From the NCBI RefSeq assembly GCF_004337985.1, contig NC_043741.1:3658953-3722952 (forward strand): 64,000 nucleotides of DNA, written 5' to 3'. The position numbers and the translations under genes were made by a program. Under the pieces are notes generated by a model that saw only the letters and a program-made list of their open reading frames with translations, was not told the DNA's origin and searched no databases. Below, in pieces: positions 11,528-22,102 of this stretch (the first letter of the stretch is position 1; each line of letters opens with the position of its first letter). Origin of the DNA: Pyricularia pennisetigena. Its lineage: Eukaryota; Ascomycota; Sordariomycetes; Magnaporthales; Pyriculariaceae.

Positions 11528-12591
11528 ATGGCACACAAGACTTCTGCAGTGGCGGGCGAGGAGCCTGTCGACGTGCTCTTCGCCCTCCATGACAAGTTCG
11601 ACCTCATGGACATGGCTGGTCCTCTTGAGACGCTCAAATGGGCACTTCATGACAAGAACGACCCTAGTATGTACCTACCCTTTTTCGTCCGGCAAGCCAG
11701 ATCAATCCCTAGGTCTAGTTGGGAGCCTCAATGGAGCTCGGGAAGCTGACAAGGACCCCCGCACCTGTCGATAGACTCACAAGCTTTCGAGATCACCATT
11801 GCTGCGGCGGAACCCAAGGTCCTCTCCAGCCAAGGCGTCATTATCGGCTCCCAAATCTCGTGGAAAGAGGCTCATGAGCGCCTTTCTGACTTCGACATCC
11901 TCGTCATCGTCGGCGGGAATTCGGATGCCATAATCAAGGCCAAAGCTGAACCACTTGACCTCATTACCAAGTTTTCTGAGATTCAGAAGGAGGATCCTAC
12001 CCGGGAGCGCACTATCATGTCGGTCTGTACCGGTTCCCTCTTCCTCGCCCAGCAGGGCATCCTTGCCGGTCTGTCGGCTACTACCCACCCAGACTACATG
12101 ACAGCCTTTGAGAACCTTTGCAGCCACGCCGCTGTGAGGAACGTGGCCGAGCGCACCGACGTTATTGAGGACGCTCGTTATGTCGTCAACAACCTTCGTT
12201 TCGACATTGGTGACGAGGACGAGAACCCATATGTCCACAGCAAGTCCGACGGCCGTCGCCCTTCCAATGCCCGGTATGTTCAATGCACACTCTAACTCTG
12301 GCCTGAAGCTAGAAAACACCGTAAAATGCTAACGTTCCATGATTGCAACTGTCTAGCAAAGGAAGCATGTCATTCAAGAGTGCCAACTCGCGTAGAGAGT
12401 CTATTACAAGGCGTGCAGCAATGCGCCTGGGTGGTCTTCGTGTCATCACGTGCGGGGGAGTCAGTGCTGGCGTTGATGGTGCTTTGTATCTCATCAGCGC
12501 AATGGTGTCAGACGAGGCCGCCGACGAAGCTGCCAGGGTGATGCAGTGGACCTGGACAAAGGGACTTGTCATTGACGGTCTGGATGTCTAG
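11528..12591 (+). CDS. DJ-1/PfpI family protein
   Basis: Three exons (11528-11666, 11775-12273, 12357-12591) give 290 residues. The introns have donors GTATGT, branch sites GCTGAC and GCTAAC, and TAG acceptors. The fold is the DJ-1/PfpI class of glutamine-amidotransferase-like proteins: an N-terminal DVLFALHDKFDLMDMAGPLE strand-helix, an IVGGNSD loop, and the nucleophile elbow MSVCTGSLFLA with the cysteine at about residue 131. A C-terminal GVSAGVDGALYLI segment resembles isonitrile hydratase-type members. Such proteins act as hydratases, glyoxalases or redox chaperones; the substrate here is unknown. Unusual is a basic Ser/Arg-rich insertion (about 200-225) spanning the second splice junction, between the acidic surface and the final conserved block. 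No targeting signal is visible, so it is probably cytosolic. Confidence 0.85.
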
Positions 12592-13381
12592 GCAGTCTCG
12601 AGGGGTGTGAAAAATGGCCCTGTTGCCGAAGAAAGACGGCTGGACTGGCCATGATAGCTGAAAGGTTTTTGCCAAGGACTGTTAGTGGACCTGAAGGACA
12701 TTTCCCCGAGAGACGCAAAGAATAAAGAAAAAAAAATGATTGAAATCAAAACCTGGACGCCCTCGTATGATCCAGTTTGAACAACTCAGAAAGTGAGGAT
12801 CTGGCCTACTCGCGTACTCCCCAAGTCACGAGAACTGGCGTGTTGAAGCAGGTTCCCTATAGAATCTTGAGGGTCGCAACTAATCCGTTATGTGAGCTAG
12901 GTTAGTCTATTTTTTCTCTTCGCCAAAGTAGCTCAAAGCAAAGCAAAGAGTTCCTCCATGTTCATCGTAACAAACAAAACCAATTGCAGCCTCTTGCGAG
13001 CCGTATCAGACGATTCAGGGAGTGGGGTTATTGAATGCCATCACGTGACAGGATACCATTCCCGACCAAGACGGATTACCCACTTTGGTTGCTAATTGGA
13101 TTTGGTGCTGCACGTCCCCAGTCAAGGTACTTCCAGGTGAGAGCATCTGAATTTTATGTGGGCCGAATGCGAATTGAGTGAACATTCGTTCGTGACGGCT
13201 GGGACGAAAGAAGTTATCTTCCAAAACTTGTTGCGGCGCTTGTGAATACGCTGCCCCAGCCAGAAATCTTGCGCCAGCGACTGCCTATCTAATTTAGGTG
13301 CTTTGGCTATTCTTTTTTAACTCTTCTCTGGCTGCAACATCAAAGCTCAACTCAACGCCATATATCAGATCTCGTCGCAGA
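12592..13381. other. intergenic stretch, no gene seen
   Basis: This holds the 3' flank of the DJ-1-like gene and the promoter of the uL23m gene. An inverted CCAAT (ATTGG) lies at about 13095, some 290 bases before the uL23m start. No other feature is supported. Confidence 0.6.
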
Positions 13382-14083
13382 ATGGCGACGGCAGCGGCCA
13401 AGATGGCCACCCAGGCCGGGCCTACCTTCAGGATAGGCGGCAAGCAGGTATTCCTGTAAGTCTTTTCCAGCACTCTTTTCTCTGGTCCGAAACCCCTCGG
13501 CGGACTGACGAAACATGGTCTTACGTGGTGTAGCCCGACAGCCCTTGTCACCTACTTGCCATCGCAGAGAGACCCAAATTTTGCAAGATTTCAAGTTCCC
13601 ATGACTTTCAACAAGCTCGACCTGAGGGACTATCTTTACCACTGCTACAATGTCGAAGTCCGATCGGTCAGGTCCTTCATCCAGCAATCACCGATCAAGT
13701 CTTCGGACGGCGTTATAAACGGCAGACCCAAGCAGTCCAAGAAGATGCGGCCCCAGTCGAAGAAGTTCATGATCGTTGAGCTGGTCAAGCCGTTCATGCC
13801 CCCTTCCACGCCGCAGGATCTTTCGCCTTGGGAACTCGAAAACCAAGATCTAAGGCAGACCGAGATCGAGACTACCGAAGACTATGCCAAGGCCTTGCAA
13901 AAGAAACCCGGTGTCAGCCCGCTCCGGTTGCCGGTTACTTCGTCGAGGATTCTGCAAGCTCAGCAGGCGCAGGCGCTGCGGAAGGGCGGCATCGATTGGG
14001 AGAACAATGTGAAGCTCGATGACAGATGGCGCGAGGTTGAGATTGGGTGGGAGGCGGCGCAAGAGAAGGAAAAGGAACAATAG
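13382..14083 (+). CDS. MRP20: mitochondrial large-subunit ribosomal protein uL23m
   Basis: Two exons (13382-13455, 13534-14083; donor GTAAGT, acceptor TAG) encode 207 residues. The GKQVFLPTALVTYL start and the FQVPMTFNKLDLRDYLYHCY segment are characteristic of the fungal mitochondrial uL23 protein (yeast Mrp20). That protein sits at the polypeptide exit of the mitoribosome, where it contacts 21S rRNA and the inner-membrane insertion machinery. The conserved L23 core lies at about 25-125. The C-terminal extension is charged, ending in a Glu/Lys-rich tail. The Ala-rich N-terminus is a plausible import sequence. The gene converges tightly on the METTL4-like gene, whose stop lies under 200 bases away, so the 3' UTRs may overlap. 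Confidence 0.9.
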
Positions 14084-14280
14084 AAGGGCCGGCCATCTTT
14101 ATGCTATGTATAACTAAATCCTTGACAAGCTCTGCGGCTTGACACTGTACTATTATCTCTCTTTCTACAATGGAAAAGGGAGGCATGGTGTGCGAACTTT
14201 CGGATACATCTCTTGTGTACAGAATCTAAACATTCACTGGTACATGCGAACCAGCTGTGACCTGATAGGACTTGTCGCAA

Positions 14281-15438
14281 CTACTCGCTTTGGCAACCCG
14301 TTGGGAGGCTGTCACTGCCTACCATGACCCAATTGCTACGCTCTTGGAAATGCAGCACATCGTCTCCCCAAGCCCACCAGCCGGCCGTGAGATTTCTTGC
14401 AAAGATCTCGAGCCCACGAGGGCGCGGTGGCAACATAGGGCTCACCAAGTCGCGGATGTTGGGCTTGCGAGAGTGTGTATCCGGCACGGACACTATCACG
14501 CGCCTGCGCCAGGATGGTGGGAACGCCCTCTTGAAACCCTTCCGCTGCGCAATCAACAACGGCTCCCACGGCTTACGATGAGCGGAATCAATAGGCAGTA
14601 TCGGTTGTGCGGAGGTGGTGATTTTGAGCCACACCCACTCCCCTACCAATTCTAACCCCCACTCGCTGAGTATGCCATCTCTCGGCGAGGTCAGCAAGTC
14701 TGAAAACGCCGGCTTGTTAGTCACCCAAATGGCAACCAGGCCATCTCGAGCGAGCAGGGATGGGATCGGCACATCGGACAACAGGGCGCGGATCTCATCA
14801 GTCGTGGCGGCCACCTTGTAGCCCTTCCTCTTGCGTTTGGCAGACCGGTTTGGCCATGGGGGATCCAAGACGATCACGTCAAAATCTGGAACGCTTTGCA
14901 AAACCAACTCTTTGGTTTCCTGAATCGTACCGAGGACATAACGAGAGTCGGGAGGGAAGTAGTAGCTCCGTTCCGGGCCAAGGTCCTGGTTGGAAGAGCA
15001 TCCCTCTGCAGTGGTTGAGCAGCTCACAAGGCCACACGTATGAGGGTAACTGGAATCATCCATAGCTTTACCACCATCTGCGATTATGCATTGGCGCGAC
15101 AACTGCCGGGACAACAAGTATGGTCCCGAGTAGTTAGTCCCGAGCTCCTCCAGTGCTCGAGTTACAGAAGCCTGAATCATCAGTTGAGCTACCTGGGCGG
15201 CAGCTGGGAGTGGCGAGGGGTCGTTCTTAGGTTCCGGAGTTGCAAAGGGAGTCTCCGGGGGTGTGCTGGAGATTAGCCGTCTCGTCCGTGAAGTTCCACC
15301 AGGACATGAGTTTGTAGTCAGACTCGGACTTTCGGACAGCGTGACATCTGCGAGATGCTGAGCCTCTTCAATAGACCTTGGCAGATCCAACAAAACCACC
15401 GTCCCGTCGGTGCTTTCGAACAAAATTGCTGCTGACAT
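14281..15438 (-). CDS. MT-A70 family adenine N6-methyltransferase, METTL4-like
   Basis: This is an intronless 385-residue protein. The catalytic DPPW motif is at 192-195 within DVIVLDPPWPNRS. A basic KRKRKGY stretch follows, then VAIWVTNK, EWVWLKITTSAQPILP and KPWEPLLIAQRKG, the MT-A70 fold in the METTL4 arrangement. The C-terminal RKPNIRDLVSP and GLEIFARNLTAGWWAWGDDV blocks are the usual end of the domain. METTL4 enzymes transfer methyl from S-adenosylmethionine to the N6 of adenine in DNA (6mA) or of 2'-O-methyladenosine in U2 snRNA; which substrate applies here is unknown. The N-terminal ~155 residues are less conserved. It is transcribed divergently from LEU5 and convergently with uL23m. 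Confidence 0.9.
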   Translation of the reverse strand: MSAAILFESTDGTVVLLDLPRSIEEAQHLADVTLSESPSLTTNSCPGGTSRTRRLISSTPPETPFATPEPKNDPSPLPAAAQVAQLMIQASVTRALEELGTNYSGPYLLSRQLSRQCIIADGGKAMDDSSYPHTCGLVSCSTTAEGCSSNQDLGPERSYYFPPDSRYVLGTIQETKELVLQSVPDFDVIVLDPPWPNRSAKRKRKGYKVAATTDEIRALLSDVPIPSLLARDGLVAIWVTNKPAFSDLLTSPRDGILSEWGLELVGEWVWLKITTSAQPILPIDSAHRKPWEPLLIAQRKGFKRAFPPSWRRRVIVSVPDTHSRKPNIRDLVSPMLPPRPRGLEIFARNLTAGWWAWGDDVLHFQERSNWVMVGSDSLPTGCQSE

Positions 15439-16033
15439 TTTATGGCGCCCATGTGACCTGAACTCATTTTCGAGGAGTGGATTGTTCTAGAGATATAAAC
15501 GTCCCCGTTTTCGCCGCAGTTTTAGGGGCTTAGTTTAGGTCTCACGAGGCGATTCTTGCCAAAAATAAGTGTTTATGGTTGGCCAGGCCCTGTAAATAAG
15601 TGGGCCTATCTCTGACTTCGGCAAGTCCTCGGCTGGCGACGGCTGCTGCTGGCTTGGGGAGTCTGGGGGAATTTCAAGGGTACAAAGGCGTGGGCACACC
15701 GCTCGGCATCGGGGAACGCCCCCTAAGAATGACGTTCTTCTCCCGCATTACCGGCGCCGTTGCTAGAGAACAGGAACTTGTTCCAGGCCTAGAACCAGGC
15801 GCTTGGACTAAGGTGCAAAACAACTTTTTTTCCCTGACGGCGCACAGCACAAAGAAGCAACACTCTTATCGCTCGTCCGCAAATTAAAACCCCTACCTCG
15901 GAATGTTTTCATAAGCGTCGTAGTCGACAAGGTAGCACCCCTCGAGAGAACAAACCTTTGCGCGCAGCCCCGTCCCTTCTTTCTCCCATATCTGCTGCAT
16001 CGGATCGACGGATCCAACGGGTCGCGGGGCGGA
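15439..16033. other. divergent promoter region between METTL4-like and LEU5 genes
   Basis: This is about 600 bases shared by two divergent starts. Nothing beyond likely promoter sequence is seen; frames crossing it are short and lack homology-like patterns. Confidence 0.6.
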
Positions 16034-17315
16034 ATGCCGCCTGCGCATGCAAGCCATGCCTCAATGCCAGGTATCTCACATCAAAACCAACCACCAAAGG
16101 ATATTGATTATTCGGAGGTGACCGCGCAACCGCCTGCGGCCAAGAAGCGCATTGTCGACAAGCAGAGCTTTGAATATGCTTGGCGATCTGGGGTTGCCGG
16201 TGGCCTCGCCGGCTGTGCAGTACGTATTTATCAGTCCCGTTTGTTTGTTTCGTGCTATTATCCACGTGTCTGCAGAAAGGCCACGATGTAGCGTATCACA
16301 CGCACACACACCAGAATGGGCTTGATGCTGACGTCAAGGACTTGAACAGGCAAAAACGGTCGTCGCCCCCCTTGATCGCGTCAAGATCCTTTTCCAGTCG
16401 AGCAATCCCCAGTTCGCGAAATATTCTGGTTCATGGGCCGGAGTCGCAGAGTCCTTGAGGGTCATCCATGGCCAGGAAGGCGCGCAAGGCCTCTTCCGTG
16501 GCCATTCGGCTACACTGATGCGAGTGTTTCCGTATGCCGCCATCAAGTTTCTCGCATATGAGCAGATCCGATCGGCTATAATCCCGGACCACAACCACGA
16601 GACCCCGCTCCGGCGACTGGTCAGCGGATCGCTGGCCGGTATGACATCGGTGTTTTTCACGTACCCTCTCGAGGTCGTGAGGGTACGTTTGGCGTTCGAG
16701 ACGAAGCGCGAGGGCCGCTCGTCGCTCATGGAGATATGCAAAAAGATATATCACGAACAACCAGTCACACCGAAGCCACTGGCCCCCAACCTGGCTGCAT
16801 CCACAGGTGGTCAAGCGGCTGCAGCGACGCAATCAGTGCTGGAAGCGGCGGTGCCGAAGTCTGGACTGGCCAACTTTTATAGGGGGTTCTCCCCGACCAT
16901 GCTGGGCATGCTTCCGTACGCTGGCATGTCGTTCCTGACGCACGACACATGCGGCGACATCTTGAGGCGGCCGTTCCTGGCCAAGTGGACCACTTTACCA
17001 CAACCGGAATACGCCACGCCGGGCAAGCCGGCGCCGCTCAGGTACTGGGCCGAGCTTCTGTCGGGCGGAATCGCAGGTCTCGTGTCGCAGTCGGTCTCGT
17101 ACCCATTGGAAGTCATACGGCGGCGCATGCAGGTTGGCGGTGCTGTAGGAGACGGGCACAGGCTGCGCATTGCCGAGACGGCGGGCTTGATTATGAAGGA
17201 AAAGGGCGTACGTGGGTTCTTTGTCGGGCTGACGATTGGTTACGTCAAGGTGGTGCCCATGGCTGCAGTGGCTTTCTACACGTATGAGCGTTTCAAGCTT
17301 TGGTTTGGGATCTGA
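16034..17315 (+). CDS. LEU5: mitochondrial carrier, coenzyme A transporter LEU5 type
   Basis: Two exons (16034-16219, 16350-17315; donor GTACGT, a GCTGAC branch, acceptor CAG) encode 383 residues. Three mitochondrial-carrier repeats are visible, each with the PX[DE]XX[KR] signature: PLDRVK, PLEVVR and PLEVIR. The splice restores GCAAKTVVAPLDRVKILFQ, which fixes the exon boundary. LEU5 and the Graves disease carrier transport coenzyme A or its precursor across the inner mitochondrial membrane. The family is distinguished from other carriers by GHSATLMRVFPYAAIKFLAY and LGMLPYAGMSFLTHD. A Gln/Ala-rich linker of about 50 residues separates repeat 2's matrix helix from the next motif. The N-terminal ~45 residues are a non-conserved polar extension. 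Confidence 0.9.
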
Positions 17316-18055
17316 AGACATTGTTTTCCTTGGCTTTTTTTGTCACTGAGTTCAGGTGCAGAAACATATAGAGGCATGCTTTTGGAGCGGATTTTCAAGT
17401 CGTACATGGGAGGGACAATCTGGGCGTTTTCGTTCGAGGGGTTTTGAGATATAAAGGATGCAGCGGATTATAGCTAGGTAGACTAGGTGCCTAGTACATG
17501 GACAGGCTTGAACAAAATACCTAGACTGAAACGCCAGAGCCCAAAACCATAAATATGAAGCATAATTATCTCCAAAGATCAATTAGGTATGAAACAAGAA
17601 AAAGACTACATATCAGCTATCTATGCAGAAATTAACCTACTCTGAAGTGATTGCCTCGAGGAGCTTGGGTTGCAGGGGGCGGGACGCTCCTGGGAGCTGT
17701 GGCACGTGACATCGATCCTATTTCGCGTCACTGGTAAAGTCCTGATCCCTTGTCGCAGTGAAAAGAAAACGCGGCATCGACAACAAAACATTACACGTTT
17801 TTTTTTCTGGTCAATTGGCAAAAATGAGCATCGCATGGCAATTAATGTAGCGTTTTATTTTTGATTTCCTTTGGGACTAAGTTTTCGTTTCTGTCTTTGG
17901 TCATCTCAATCAGGAATTGTCGTCCGTCTCGACTTGACTACTTGCCTTACTTGGCTGTCACTGCATCTTCAGAACCCCAATTTGCACCACAGTGATAGCT
18001 GCTACTCCACTTGCCACAGTAAATTAACAAAAAAAAAAAAAAAAAAAAAAGAGCC
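17316..18055. other. intergenic stretch, ORC4 promoter
   Basis: This is 740 bases between LEU5 and ORC4 on the same strand. It contains T tracts near 17800 and ends in an A22 tract directly before the ORC4 start codon. No gene is seen. Confidence 0.6.
18029..18050 (+). repeat. A22 homopolymer directly upstream of the ORC4 start
   Basis: Twenty-two consecutive A residues end five bases before the ATG at 18056. If transcription starts upstream, the mRNA leader would carry a poly(A) run next to the start codon. Confidence 0.9.
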
Positions 18056-20792
18056 ATGGTCTCCAGCTCGACGCCCACACGGGCGAAGCGAGCACGCCAG
18101 GAGCCGGAGAACAACGAGTCACCACTGGCAGCATCCATCAAGCGACGACGTCTCAACGTCGCTGCTCCACCGTCACCCTCGACGCCCAACGCGTTGGATG
18201 CCGTCAGCTCCGCGATGTCGGGCGCTCTAGGCAAAGCTCACCGTTCGTCCACCCGCCGCTTCGTCAACGCTCTGGGTGCAGGTTTGAAGAAGCCGACGAC
18301 GGCTGCCATAGGATCTGGCGAAGTTCCCGACTCCGAGGACGATCAGCCGGGGACTCCGTCTGCCAGGAAGAAGGCCGCTGGAACTGTCAAGCCTTCGTCA
18401 CAGCCTGCCAAGGTGGTCAGTAGTAGCATCTACGACTTTCCCGACTCTGATGATGATATGAATCCGATGGCAGGTGGGACGAGCTTGGGGGAGACTCGCC
18501 CCAAGGAAACCAAGGCACCATTGCGCAAGAATTCAGTGGCCGCCAAACTTTTATCTTCGTCCTCGAAGGCGGCTCGCTCCAAGGGTCAAGGAGAAGGCGC
18601 ATCTGGCACTATGGAGGAGTCTGTTGTTAGGAGACGTCCTGGCGTCAAGAGCAGACAGGCTACGGCTACCTCTAGCAACACGCCTCAGCTAAGGGGTATT
18701 TTGACGCCCTCGAAGAGGGGTGAGAAGCGTGCTCCCAAAAGTGTTGCCTTTGATGGTGAGGTGAAGGAGGGCCATGGTCGGACCGAAGATGTTCACTTTG
18801 ACGATCTGCCCGGGAAGTCGATACAGAGCGCGTCCAAAACCAATGGGCTCAAGACTCCCAGGCTGGAACAGAGCAAAAACACGGGCAGCAAACCGGAAGT
18901 CAAGGCACAGGTTGTCGATGCTGAGGATGATTTGGATAAGGATGACGATGCTGCCACGGACGATGAGGTGTGCGCGATCTGCTCTTTACCACATTCTGAA
19001 CCACCGAACGAGATACTGTTTTGCGACAATTGCGACAAGGGGTATCATCAGGAGTGTTATAGTGTTCCTGTTATTCCCAAAGGTGACTGGTTGTGTCGGG
19101 ATTGCTCTGGTGAATCCTCAGGGATAACAACTACAAATCAAGCAGCTCAAACCAAGGGGGCAAAAAAGCCAACAAGCATTACCGCCAAAAGAGACCCGAT
19201 TCCGGACATACCTAATTTCGAGGAACATCTGTGTGCTATGCAGCGTTTGTTACTTGACCGCTGTACGGGGAAAAGACAGATAAAGCTTCGTGGACAAGAG
19301 GAGGCGTACGACAAAGCGTTGCGGCTTGTGGAGCAGACTGTGGTGGCCGGAGAAGGCAATTCCATGCTCTTCATTGGGGCGCGAGGGTGCGGAAAGACTG
19401 CGGTATGTCGCGAGCGTTTGTCCAAACCAACGCCCCGGAGCTTTGAGGCAGGCAATTTGTGCTGACTTGGCGGAACAGCTGATTGAGAATGTCATCTCCG
19501 AGATTGCCGCGGAGCACGAGAACGATTTCCATGTTGTCAGGCTGAATGGCTTCATCCACACGGATGATAAAATTGCGCTCAAAGAAATATGGCGGCAGCT
19601 AGGCAAGGAGATGGAGGTTGAAGATGGGCTTATCAACAAGGTTTGCTCTCTCAACCCTGAGGGTGGTTCCCTGTCAATAAAACACGTACTGACTCCAACA
19701 TGGCCGCAGACAAACAACTACGCCGACACTCTCGCTTCGCTTCTCGCTGTTCTCTCACATCCCTCCGAAATCGCAGGAGCGGACTCTGGAGTGACGTCAA
19801 AATCGGTGGTTTTCGTCATGGACGAGTTTGATCTTTTCGCGACTCACGCCAGGCAGACACTGCTGTACAACCTTTTTGATATTGCACAAGCTCGCAAGGC
19901 GCCCATTGCCGTCATTGGACTCACGAGCAAGGTAGACGTGGTGGAGACACTGGAAAAGCGCGTCAAAAGCAGATTCAGCCATCGCTACGTTTACTTGTCA
20001 TTGCCCAAGACGCTAGGTGGCTATTGGGATATCTGCAAGCAGGGGCTCTTGGTTGAGCCCGATGAAGTGACGCTTGCAGGGCTGAGCGGCCCTTCAACTG
20101 GTCGCAAAGCTTTCAGCGATTGGTGGAACAAGCAGATCGAGGTAAGAACTAGGTTTTTGAGTCACGGATCCCACTGAGTATTTGATGCGGCGCGGAGCCA
20201 GCTGACATTCTCACGTCAGACGCTCCGTGAGGAACCGAGTTTCCGAGACCATCTCGAGTTCCACTACTACAGCAGCAAATCGGTTACAGCATTCTACAAT
20301 TCATGCATAATTCCGTTGTCACAGATTTCGCCTTCTCGGCCGTGGTTGGTGATGCCTTCAGCAGAGGCTGGGCTGGCACTCGAGGCGCCAGAGTCCAAGC
20401 TCGTGCTCCTCGAGTCGCTTTCAGACCTGGATCTGGCGCTCCTGATCGCGGCGGCACGGCTGGACATCGTGGCACACACCGACACGGTCAACTTTGCCAT
20501 GGCGTACGACGAGTACACATCCCTCATGGGACGACAGCGTGTAATGTCTGCGACATCTGGAGTGCTTGCGCTCGGCGGAGGAGCAAGGACTTGGGGGAGA
20601 GGCGTGGCCGGTACGGCGTGGGAGCATCTCATCTCTGTGGGGCTTTTGACGCCGGCCTCCGGGGTCGGCAGAGCAAGCGCGGGAAACATGGGCCTCGAGG
20701 CCAAGATGTGGAAGGTCGATGTGGCGCTCGAGGAGATACCAATCGCTCTCAAGCCCAGCAGCATCCTCGCCAGGTGGTGTAGGGAGATATGA
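18056..20792 (+). CDS. ORC4: origin recognition complex subunit 4 with internal PHD finger
   Basis: Four exons (18056-19402, 19479-19640, 19710-20141, 20220-20792) give 837 residues. The donors are GTATGT, GTTTGC and GTAAGA, with GCTGAC or ACTGAC branch sites and CAG acceptors throughout. Residues 1-300 are Ser/Lys-rich and probably disordered, with scattered basic patches. A canonical PHD finger at 306-350 shows the C4HC3 pattern (CAIC, FCDNC, GYHQEC, CRDC). The AAA+ core follows, with Walker A GARGCGKTA at about 441-449 and Walker B VVFVMDEFD at about 536-544, then a winged-helix C-terminus. ORC4 is an ATP-binding subunit of the six-part complex that loads MCM helicase at replication origins. 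PHD fingers read histone H3 tails, so this protein could tie ORC to chromatin marks; that is inference. The exon join GARGCGKTA-LIENVI restores the conserved P-loop helix. Confidence 0.92.
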
Positions 20793-21855
20793 AATGGATT
20801 TTGATGTTTGTATTGAATTTTCATGATGGTTTTCAAAGATAGATTGGCAGGGTCACGCATGCAGGCAGAAGCTTGGCGCAAGACCCTACTATAAACCAAG
20901 CAAGCCCTTACCCTACGAAGGAATCGTGGCCAGTGAGCTGAGTGTTTTTTTTTTTTTTTTTGTTCCAATAATCCCTCTTTTTATCCAAAGCGGGCACGCT
21001 GTCGGTGTGCACAGGTCGTGTCATCATCATCATAATCAACAGGGGCGAAGCAGGAGTACAATCGTGCGGATACAGAGTTCTCACTGCCCATTTTGGTGCG
21101 GATTTACCGGCAGAGAGCTTGGAGAGGAGACGTCTGTGCGGCATCACACCTGAGCTGCGCTTACCTACAGCTCAAACTGCAACGGCAGCCAATCACGACT
21201 AGCTCACAGATAGCCAGCTTGTTATTAGGTGGACAGGCGCAGATCCGATGCACAGCAATAGCAATCGCGTGGTTAGGGATTCGGTCAGTACATCTTTTAG
21301 GGTAGGGGTTCTGCGGGGCCCACGCGGTGGGGCCAGTGCCTTTTTTTAGAAACGACCAGCCGTTAGGCATTTCCCACGCAGGCGTGCGGCTAAGTTTTGT
21401 TTGTGCTTGGCGTGCTGTGCGATCGCGGTTGCGGTGCAGTGCAGTGCAGTGCATATGCCCTAAAGTACAGTACAATACCACGTCAATGTGCCCAATGATA
21501 ACTACAGTACACCACGGGTTATCTACTAGCCAAGGCTTGGTGCCGATTGAGTTCCATCTTCTTGTGTCTGCACTGCCACCCCTCCCCTCCGCCCCCCCCA
21601 TTCCGGTTTGTCAACCAACCTTTGATGGGGAGGATCCAGCGCAAACCCAATCCTTCCCGCCTCCTTGTGCTAAACAATCCTTTTGTCTTGGACTATGTTG
21701 ATGGATGGGGTCACCTCCCGAACCGGCCCTTGCATGCCGGCACAGGCGTCGTCATACCGCGTTCTCTAGTTGGGGGGTCATTTGGATCGAGCTAGGGTCC
21801 AACGATTCTTGGCTTTTGCTGGGACTTGACGTGTACAAGAAGATACTGGTCGCAT

Positions 21856-21903
<48 letters not shown>

Positions 21904-22102
21904 TCTATCTACCTGTCGCCCTCTTGTCCCCCGACCTACATTTTCAACCCGAGCTGACTGTTAGTCCGTCCTCTCTCACCGTTTTGTATATACACTGCGG
22001 TAATATTATGCAGTCACATAACCTCTCGCCCTAGTTTTTTCTAATTACAGACAGATATCCCCAACAAGTTGTGTTATTCCATATTCACCTAAGTCGGCAG
22101 AG
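20793..22102. other. intergenic stretch, promoter of the DUF7053-like gene
   Basis: This is 1.3 kb with T tracts at 20943-20961 and 21857-21902 and a short GCAGT pentamer repeat near 21433-21452. Several open frames cross it, but none has splice or domain support. Confidence 0.6.
21857..21902 (+). repeat. T46 homopolymer
   Basis: Forty-six consecutive T residues lie about 200 bases upstream of the start at 22103. This could be a nucleosome-excluding promoter tract or the reversed tail of an old retroposed copy; the flanks do not decide. Confidence 0.9.
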
